The notes under the pieces are model-generated. The model searched no databases. It was not told the DNA's origin and was given only the letters and a program-made list of their open reading frames with translations. From UMGS363 sp964402055 (GTDB lineage: Bacteria; Bacillota; Clostridia; Oscillospirales; Ruminococcaceae), in contig CAYOAV010000050.1 in NCBI GenBank assembly GCA_964402055.1, positions 1 through 13,197 on the forward strand: a DNA stretch of 13,197 bases. The letters are read 5' to 3'. This document shows, one piece after another, positions 1 through 6,546 of the stretch (the first letter of the stretch is position 1; the number at the start of each line of letters is the position of its first letter). Position numbers and translations under genes: made by a program.

Positions 1-24
1 TGGTTCTTTTTTATATTTTTTAAC

Positions 25-336
25 TTAAATAATATAGCAACCCATATCAGTCATATATTCTTTCTGTGGTTCACATTTATTTTTCTTCACATCTTCAGCA
101 ATTGCATCAAGAGCCTTTTGAATACGCTCTATCTGCTGTGCCAAGGCTGTGAAGCTTTTTTCTGTAATTGCAAAACAGCTTTCTGTACTGTATTTTTCTT
201 TTTCTTCGTTGCTTAAAATTTCAAGTCCATAGCCTGTAAAGAATGACTTTAAAAATTCTTCTGTACGTTCTTCATTGTCAATACCGTAAATATTGATCTT
301 AGCTTCTCTGTTAATATCTTTGATAAAGATTTTCAT
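25..336 (-). CDS. Hypothetical protein, 103 aa
   Basis: I do not recognise this protein. It starts at ATG with a GGAGG ribosome site 10 nt upstream and begins only 16 nt after the stop of the 463-aa gene, so it very likely belongs to the same operon. It is soluble, with no signal peptide or membrane segment. Residues 1-20 look like a beta strand pair rich in Lys and Ile. Residues 60-90 form a probable amphipathic helix or short coiled coil (ALAQQIERIQKALDAIAEDV). The tail ends in the hydrophobic YMTDMGCYII. There are three cysteines but no metal-binding spacing. The 24 bases after its stop are AT-rich and hold no hairpin, so transcription probably continues beyond the window. Coding status is well supported; function is unknown. 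Confidence 0.8.
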   Translation of the reverse strand: MKIFIKDINREAKINIYGIDNEERTEEFLKSFFTGYGLEILSNEEKEKYSTESCFAITEKSFTALAQQIERIQKALDAIAEDVKKNKCEPQKEYMTDMGCYII

Positions 337-352
337 AATAAAAATACCTCCA

Positions 353-1744
353 TTAATCGTTGTCAGATGGCAGCATTGCTACTCCGACATCTCTTTCATT
401 TTTTGGTTTTGATAGCTTAGTAGCTGCATTTTTTAATTCATTCAGCGTAGCAGCAATCATATTTCTTTTTCTGCGACCGAATTGTTCTGCTATAATTTGT
501 TCAGCATAACAACGCCATCCGGGACGTATGCGTTCCATAAATTCCGATGACATAATTATAGTTTCTCGTGTCCTGCGAAGATTCCCTGTGTCTGAACATT
601 CCTTTATAACTTCCCATATCTCATTAAAATCAAAGAGCTGTTTACGGAAAAGCAGTTCCTCATCGCTGGTAAGCTCGGTGAATGAGTTATCACGGTAGAT
701 ATATAATCGCATTTTTTTACAATGATAAACTTCAATTATCATATTTTCTCTCGGTTGTCTGGAAGATAAATATTTTTTTAAAGCAAGCATTTCAAGCTCA
801 TTTTCAGAATATAGCTCATCAGTTTCTATATGTACTTGAGCGGTATAATCTTCCTCGGATTCAAGAGTTGACTTTACCAGTTTTCCTTCGCTCATCACAT
901 TATGAGAATAATCAAAATAATTGATTATATCACCGCAAATTGTTCTCTTTTTGAGATATGCCTTTATGTCAAAAAACAACTTAACTTCATTAAGGTATTT
1001 TTCATATTCCGAAATAAATTCATCTGTATAGGGAATATTGCTTTCCTTAACATATGCTATAAAATCTGAAGCATAGTTTTTCCCGAAAACAGATAAGCAA
1101 CAGTTAAGTGCCGAATAGTCAAATGGAATCGGAGATGATTCAGAGTAAATATTATACTGCTCTGATTCAGCCGCTTGCATAATATATTCAGGTTTTTCGG
1201 ATACCATTTCGTCTTTTTCTTTGTCATAAAACCCGAACTCTATCCCTGATTCATTCATAAATTTCAGCAGATCCTTGCTGATATGTATAAATCCATTCAC
1301 AGCAGTCGCATAGGGCGAATCAAGTATTTTTTCTATTGTTTCAAACGGAACTCCCGATATTTCAGGATATTTTCTTGAATTTGCACAAACGGTAAATACG
1401 TTGCTTAAAGTCTTACTATCTGATTCAAGCTCACGCTCCTCGTTGCTTCTCACCCTGTTTTCAACAGCAATTGCGTCTTCAAGCCAATCAGCTTTGTTAA
1501 AAAGTATTACATTTTTTGCTGTTTCCTCATCAATGATTCCCATACCGAACAACATTATAAGTCTGTCATTTTGCTCTGAATATGGTTCTTTCAAGATTTT
1601 TCTGCGAACGTCTGCTGATAATACTTGCGAACATTTCACATCATCGGGTAAACATAAATTAAATACATCAACTAAAACGGAATATCGAAATATCATAGTT
1701 TGCATATCCGCATCTTCGGATATATAATCACGGTACGCTCCCAA
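353..1744 (-). CDS. Hypothetical protein, 463 aa, TTG start
   Basis: I recognise no family. The start is TTG: a perfect AAGGAGG lies 7 nt upstream, inside the last codons of topB, while the first ATG (Met14) has no such site. The start is 2 nt after the topB stop, so translation is probably coupled. The product looks cytoplasmic, with no signal peptide or membrane helix. The first two thirds are acidic and mostly helical. The last ~70 residues (around GWRCYAEQIIAEQFGRRKRN to TKLSKPKNERD) are basic, which could suit nucleic-acid contact, but no helix-turn-helix or catalytic motif is evident. Its place directly behind a topoisomerase suggests an accessory role in DNA processing; that is inference only. 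Known ICE genes at this position (LtrC-like, ArdA, SNF2 helicases) do not match it by eye. Confidence 0.85.
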   Translation of the reverse strand: MGAYRDYISEDADMQTMIFRYSVLVDVFNLCLPDDVKCSQVLSADVRRKILKEPYSEQNDRLIMLFGMGIIDEETAKNVILFNKADWLEDAIAVENRVRSNEERELESDSKTLSNVFTVCANSRKYPEISGVPFETIEKILDSPYATAVNGFIHISKDLLKFMNESGIEFGFYDKEKDEMVSEKPEYIMQAAESEQYNIYSESSPIPFDYSALNCCLSVFGKNYASDFIAYVKESNIPYTDEFISEYEKYLNEVKLFFDIKAYLKKRTICGDIINYFDYSHNVMSEGKLVKSTLESEEDYTAQVHIETDELYSENELEMLALKKYLSSRQPRENMIIEVYHCKKMRLYIYRDNSFTELTSDEELLFRKQLFDFNEIWEVIKECSDTGNLRRTRETIIMSSEFMERIRPGWRCYAEQIIAEQFGRRKRNMIAATLNELKNAATKLSKPKNERDVGVAMLPSDND

Positions 1745-1746
1745 AG

Positions 1747-4086
1747 CTAATCCTCCTTGATCAGATTAATATATTTTCCAGTATCTTTAACGCTGTAAAC
1801 ATTTTTTACAGTGCCACCAAGAGTTTTTTTGCTTATTGTTGTTTTTCCCTTTGCAAGCAACTCTGTTGCGGCTTTAACAGTGATAGTAACACCATTATAT
1901 TTATCATCTTTCCATAAAGTAAAACCGCATCCGTCCTTGCCGGATTCACAATAAAAATTCATTTTCCCTTCAAAGATTTGCATTCCGCATCGAGGGCAAG
2001 TTCCGACGGCTTTTTTCTCTGCTTTCACTCGTTTGAAATTTACATATTCACCGTTATCATCAAGTTGATAATCAGCAGTATATATTTCACCGCTAAGGTT
2101 TTCTGCTTTAAGTGAAATTTTATCCCCTTGAAGCAGTTTTTTTACTGCGTTGGCAGTTATTGGAGTAAGATATAATCTATTTTCTTTCCAAACTGTGAAA
2201 CCACAACCATTTTTACCTGATTCACAGTAAAAATTCTTTTTCCCCTCAAAAATCTGCTTTCCGCAACGAGGACAGCTCCCTAACGGTTCACGTTTTGTGA
2301 CACTAGAATTTTCGTGATGTATAGGATTTCGATTTCTGCTGTTTTCATAAGCAATGGTAGTGCGTATAAATGTTTTTACATCATCTGTTAGTTTATCAGG
2401 TGAGATACCTTTCTTTTGAATATTATCAAAATACTGTTCCCATTCTGCGGTGCGTTCAACAGATTTTACGTTATCGGGAAGAGAATCTATAAATTCCCGA
2501 CCGAAAGCAGTTGCGATGAGCTGTTTGCCCTTGCGTTCTACATACTCGGCTTCGATGAGCTGTTTTATTATTTCAGCTCTTGTTGCAGATGTTCCTATTC
2601 CACGCTCACTGACAGCAGATTTTAACGATTTATCATCAATTCTGTTATCAATATTTTTCATAACTGAAAGCAACGATTTATCTGTGAAGTGTTTTTTCGG
2701 TTGTGTCTGTATTTCCTTTACAGAAATGTTTTCTGCGGTGTAGCTACTGCCTTCAATGTATTCGAGAATATCCGTTACTTCTTTATTATCAGGGCAATAG
2801 GCTCTCCAACCTGATTTTACCGATTTTTTTATGGATAAGGTATATGTAATATCTTCACACCAAAACTCATATTGATATTCTGTATAAATATGTATCTGAT
2901 CAAGAGTTATAAGCAACCGATTTGCAACTAAGTTATATATTTTACGTTCATTTTCTGAAATGTTGATTTTTTCTGCATTTTGTTTAGTTATGATAATTGC
3001 GTGATGATCTTCTATTTTGCTATTATCAATAATACGTTTATCAAAATTCAATCCATTTATCAACAGCTCTTTTGCGTGTTTAGACACCTCTCCTGAACAT
3101 TCGGAGAGCATTTTTACGATATATTCAACCATAGGTATCATATCATCAGAAATGTATTCGCTGTCTGTTCGGGGATATGTAAGCAGCTTTTTTTCGTAAA
3201 GCGACTGTGCTATTGTCAATGTTTCATCTGCTGTAAAACCATATAAATCATTTGCTTCCATCTGTAAGCTTGTCAGATTATACAAAAGAGGACGGTTTTC
3301 AGTTTTCTCAAATTTATTGACGGCAATAACATTGATAGGTTTTTCAAGGCTTTGAGTTTTCTTATTTTCTGCCAAGTCCCCAGTGGGGAATTCCTCTTTG
3401 CTTTCAGCACCATTATCAAGTACAAGTTTATAAAAGGTTTTGGAGATGAAATTTTCTATTTCTTTATCACGTTCGGCAATAATACTCAAGAGTGGAGTTT
3501 TGACACGTCCGATTTTATGTGGATATTCGTCCATTATGCCATACAGACGTGACAAATTCATTCCTATCAACCAGTCAAGCTTTTCACGGGTGAATGCCGC
3601 TGTATACATATTGTCGTAATCGGATAAAGGCTTTAAATTAGCCATTCCATCTCTGATAGCTTCATCAGTAACGCTGTTTATCCACAACCTTTTTACAGGC
3701 TTGCAACAATGATTTGCATTATAGATATGTCGAAAAATCAATTCTCCTTCTCGTCCTGCGTCAGTTGCACATATTATTTCTGTTACGTCAGGTAAATTCA
3801 TAAGCTCGGAAATAAGGTTACGAATACCATCCTTGGAATTGTCAGTAGGTAAAATATTAAATTCAGGGAAAATAGGCAGCGTATCGAGTTTCCATTCCCT
3901 AAAACCATAGTTTTCAGGCATACCAATCCCGTACAGATGACCTACAGCATTAACAACATAATATTCATTGTTTGAATAGCAATAGTTTTTACCATCGCTT
4001 CCATATACTTTTTCTCTCGCACCTAAGCTATGTGCAATGTTTTGAGCAACACTTGGTTTTTCTGCAATTATAAGTTTTTTTGACAT
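1747..4086 (-). CDS. topB: DNA topoisomerase III (type IA), ICE TopB type
   Basis: Type IA topoisomerases cut one DNA strand through a tyrosyl-phosphate link and pass another strand through; ICE-borne copies probably resolve DNA during transfer. The 779-aa protein starts MSKKLIIAEKPSVA with the Toprim glutamate at Glu9. The second Toprim motif is TDAGREGE at 108-115. The active-site tyrosine is Tyr304 in LLTYPRTDS, and the GIGTSATRAEII motif is at 496-507. Two tandem C-terminal zinc-ribbon modules follow (Cys605/608/621/628 and Cys697/700/713/720), so it is longer than the roughly 700 aa common for ICE TopB. It starts 2 nt after the upstream stop, with GAGGAG inside the last codons of that gene. 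A GC-rich palindrome is embedded in-frame at residues 233-237. Gene identity is very secure; the role in transfer is inference. Confidence 0.95.
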   Translation of the reverse strand: MSKKLIIAEKPSVAQNIAHSLGAREKVYGSDGKNYCYSNNEYYVVNAVGHLYGIGMPENYGFREWKLDTLPIFPEFNILPTDNSKDGIRNLISELMNLPDVTEIICATDAGREGELIFRHIYNANHCCKPVKRLWINSVTDEAIRDGMANLKPLSDYDNMYTAAFTREKLDWLIGMNLSRLYGIMDEYPHKIGRVKTPLLSIIAERDKEIENFISKTFYKLVLDNGAESKEEFPTGDLAENKKTQSLEKPINVIAVNKFEKTENRPLLYNLTSLQMEANDLYGFTADETLTIAQSLYEKKLLTYPRTDSEYISDDMIPMVEYIVKMLSECSGEVSKHAKELLINGLNFDKRIIDNSKIEDHHAIIITKQNAEKINISENERKIYNLVANRLLITLDQIHIYTEYQYEFWCEDITYTLSIKKSVKSGWRAYCPDNKEVTDILEYIEGSSYTAENISVKEIQTQPKKHFTDKSLLSVMKNIDNRIDDKSLKSAVSERGIGTSATRAEIIKQLIEAEYVERKGKQLIATAFGREFIDSLPDNVKSVERTAEWEQYFDNIQKKGISPDKLTDDVKTFIRTTIAYENSRNRNPIHHENSSVTKREPLGSCPRCGKQIFEGKKNFYCESGKNGCGFTVWKENRLYLTPITANAVKKLLQGDKISLKAENLSGEIYTADYQLDDNGEYVNFKRVKAEKKAVGTCPRCGMQIFEGKMNFYCESGKDGCGFTLWKDDKYNGVTITVKAATELLAKGKTTISKKTLGGTVKNVYSVKDTGKYINLIKED
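1750..2277 (-). repeat. Tandem duplicated zinc-ribbon module in topB
   Basis: Residues 604-686 (2277-2029) and 696-779 (2001-1750) of TopB are two copies of one module of about 83 residues. Each starts CPRCG-QIFEGK-NFYCESGK-GCGFT-WK, nearly identical between copies over the first 31 residues. A more diverged half follows, ending in G(E/K)Y(V/I)N. Similarity is also visible in the DNA around the cysteine codons, which suggests a fairly recent duplication or ongoing recombination between copies. Confidence 0.8.
1752..1758 (-). promoter_or_regulatory. Ribosome binding site that fixes a TTG start
   Basis: On the minus strand this reads AAGGAGG, lies within the final codons of topB, and is followed after 7 nt by TTG. 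The spacing is ideal, and it decides the TTG start of the 463-aa gene over the ATG 39 nt downstream. Confidence 0.75.
3377..3392 (+). repeat. GC-rich palindromic repeat, copy 1, inside topB
   Basis: The plus strand reads TCCCCAGTGGGGAATT. The first 13 bases are a perfect 6-bp inverted repeat around one central base (TCCCCA-G-TGGGGA). The same 16 bases occur inverted at 11658-11673. It stands out as G+C-rich in AT-rich surroundings. On the coding strand it supplies the codons for Phe-Pro-Thr-Gly and part of Asp in a variable loop of TopB. Confidence 0.6.
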
Positions 4087-4088
4087 TT

Positions 4089-4397
4089 TTATTTCTCCTC
4101 GTAATTATTATATTTACGTTCTTCTTTAAGATTGTTTTTGTAAACTATAATCCTGTCAATCCCATATGCTGTTGTGAAAACAATTAGCATAACAATATGA
4201 CCTTTGCCTATATGTATTCCCGAATGTTCTTCATTGTTATCACTTGAATCATATGAAACAGATGGTTTATTATCTTCATCAGCTTTGTTCTCATCAATTA
4301 TTTTTGCTGTTATCACAACAATGAATATTATGATAATTAAGAGAAGCTTAAACCATTTGTTTTTTGAAGAAAAAAACTCCTTAATTTTTTTAAACAT
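4089..4397 (-). CDS. Small two-helix membrane protein, 102 aa
   Basis: I do not recognise a family. The ATG has AAGGAG 9 nt upstream. It starts 17 nt after the stop of the CD1108-like gene and stops 2 nt before topB, so it is clearly part of the operon. Layout: a basic N-terminus (MFKKIKEFFSSKNKW), a hydrophobic helix at about 17-32 (KLLLIIIIFIVVITA), a very acidic and polar loop at 33-62 rich in Asp, Glu, Ser and Asn, a second weaker helix at about 66-83, and a basic tail. The positive-inside rule puts both ends in the cytoplasm and the acidic loop outside. In Tn1549-type elements DUF4315 and DUF4366 proteins occupy this slot. This protein does not look like either, so it may be a positional replacement or a small secretion-channel accessory. 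Confidence 0.8.
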   Translation of the reverse strand: MFKKIKEFFSSKNKWFKLLLIIIIFIVVITAKIIDENKADEDNKPSVSYDSSDNNEEHSGIHIGKGHIVMLIVFTTAYGIDRIIVYKNNLKEERKYNNYEEK

Positions 4398-4414
4398 ATT
4401 AAGTTGCTCCTTTT

Positions 4415-6525
4415 TTACTTATCCTTTTTTAGCTGTTTAAGAATATCGTCATAGTTTTTTTGATCATTGCTGTCAAGACCATAGGAATCCCATACATCAT
4501 TGAGATCAAAATTAAGTTTCAGCTTAACCATTATTACAAAATGTCCTGGACAATAATTTTCAGTCTCATATTTAACTCCCACAGCTTCACCGTCGTCATT
4601 ATATACAGTTTTAGCAACCTTTTTTGAACAGCAACCGCCATCACTGGGACATCCGACGCCTTCCTTCCAGTTGCTTAAACTCCAAAAATTTGCACCTTTA
4701 TAGGCTCCCTCTACGCTGCCATCATTCATAAAGATAATATCCGTATTTCCCGACTGGTTCATCGTTTTGGCATTGTATGTAGCAATCGTGCATAATATTT
4801 CATCATATAGTTTGCCGTATGGAACTCTGGTTGCGTCTGTATCGGGCGACCAACGAAAACCCATAAAAATTGGACCTCTTTCCTCTCCCATTTCACATAA
4901 TTCTGCTTCAGTATAATATATACTGTTTTCATCAGGTATTGGTGGTGCAGGCATATCAAAGGCATGATCAATATAATATTGTAAATCTATATCGTATTGA
5001 GCTTTTTTAGCTGGATCTACAACGCCTGTGTTATTGTATTTATTTCCGTCTGCAAAAATAGCTTCAATTTCACTGTTTATTTCACTAACAACTCCATCCA
5101 TTATTCCGTAATAATGATTTATAGTATCAGAAACTTCACTATCTTCCTGTATATCCTCAGTTCCAATTACATTTCCATCTTCATCATAAATATCTTCAGT
5201 AATGGTAATATAAAAGAACGGATAAAAAACATACGAAACTATGATAGCAAGTACAATTATTATCAAGAAAATAGGAACTATTGTTGAAATACCGCTTGCA
5301 GCTAACATTCCTAACAGCTTTGTTTTTATACTCTTTTTTACAGTTTTCTTTAGCTGTTTATTTGAAGCTTTCATCTGTTTTTTTATCTTATTTTCAAGCC
5401 GTTGATTTTGTTTATCCAATTTCTTATGCTTTTTTTCATAATTCTTCTTGTTAAAGCTTTCAATCTTTTTTTCGAGCTTTGGAGAAGCATTTCCTAAGAT
5501 TGCATTTGTTTCTGTATCGGATAATTTGCTAAGAGAATTTTCAAAGTATTTGTTTTCTTTCTCAATTTTTTTATCTGCCTTAACAGCATTTTTTTCAGAT
5601 TTTACTATATATTTGTTATGATCAATTTTCTTTTTTATATATCTGTATGCTCCGTTTGCAGTTCCCGCATATAACTCTTTTGCGGCTTTTTCAGTTGCTG
5701 CAGCCATAGACTGTGATGTATCAGTTCCATTTGAAGCGGCTTCAATTATTCTGTCCGATGTTTCCTTACCTTTGATAGCTGTTCTGCCCACTGAGGTTTT
5801 TTCAAGAAATCTTTTCAGATACAATTTTGTTGGCATAGCNNNNNNNNNNNNNNNNNNNNNNNNNNNNNNNNNNNNNNNNNNNNNNNNNNNNNNNNNNNNN
5901 NNNNNNNNNNNNNNNNNNNNNNNNNNNNNNNNNNNNNNNTGCCCACTGAGGTTTTTTCAAGAAATCTTTTCAGATACAATTTTGTTGGCATAGCTATGAT
6001 ATTTATAACATTTCCTCTTTTTATGGGAATGAGTACGTCCTGATTCAGAATTTTTATTTTTCTGAATAAAGGAATGTTATCCTTATTATCAGCTATAATT
6101 TTATATTTATTTTCTATCTTATACACCCTTTTAAGGTGTTTGTTTTCAAGCTTTGATTTTTGATATGAAAAATACTTGGTATTTTTCAGTTGTTTTTCTT
6201 TTTCTTTTTTCAATAAGAGTCTTGCATCATCATTTAACGTGACAATAGGCTGACTATCATTTGTTTTTCCCAAAGAGAGTTCTTTTTCAAGGGTATTTTT
6301 CAGCTCAGCAGCCTTTTCATATTGAAGATTTGAGTTTATGTTGTCAGGCTCACCACTTATACGATGAGCCGCTGACATTTTATCATCAGTTTTTTTGGAG
6401 GAAATATGTGGTTTTAAGCGTGAAACAGCGACGGGGGAGTTTTCGAGCTGAACGTTATCGTTATTATTTTTGCTCATATATTTGCCATTAGGGGCAAGCT
6501 TTGTGTCATTTGCTATAATTGCCAT
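4415..6525 (-). CDS. CD1108-like transmembrane conjugation protein, split by an artificial gap
   Basis: Removing the gap and one 55-bp duplicate joins both halves in frame to give 651 aa. Start: ATG with GGAGG 7 nt upstream, 21 nt after the virB4 stop. Residues 1-363 are probably cytoplasmic, Lys/Glu/Asn-rich, and heavily coiled-coil around 270-350. A single membrane helix spans about 364-386 (TIVPIFLIIIVLAIIVSYVF). Residues 387-651 would be extracellular. That domain contains YDEILCTIATYN, a cysteine cluster (Cys574, 580, 581) and YCPGH (606-610) followed by a strand-rich FDLNDVW segment. This pattern recalls the external part of CD1108-family mobile element proteins, which sit at this place in Tn1549-type operons and span membrane and wall. 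The NlpC/P60 or lysozyme domain many relatives carry is absent. The gene call is sure; the family call is moderate and from memory. Confidence 0.75.
5785..5994. other. Assembly gap with duplicated 55-bp flanks
   Basis: Exactly 100 N (5840-5939) are flanked by identical 55-bp sequences at 5785-5839 and 5940-5994. The pattern is that of two contigs overlapping by 55 bases that were scaffolded instead of merged. Collapsing the 155 extra bases restores one reading frame across the CD1108-like gene. Confidence 0.93.
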
Positions 6526-6546
6526 AATATTTCCTCCACATAAGTG

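Noticed and set aside
1..24. Terminator at the end of the operon
   Set aside because: The sequence is AT-rich with T-runs but has no GC stem, so nothing supports termination here.
682..3552. Plus-strand open frames across the 463-aa and topB genes
   Set aside because: They lie antisense to well-supported genes, have no ribosome sites worth noting, and encode no recognisable domains.
3739..3762. Loss of a Toprim acidic residue in TopB (TDAGREGE instead of DxDxE)
   Set aside because: As far as I recall, the DAGREGE form is common in Firmicute TopB proteins, so it is not evidence of inactivation.
5785..5994. A true tandem or direct repeat such as an attachment site or insertion duplication around the N run
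   Set aside because: The identical 55-bp length at both gaps, the exact 100-N size and the restored reading frames fit an assembly artefact.
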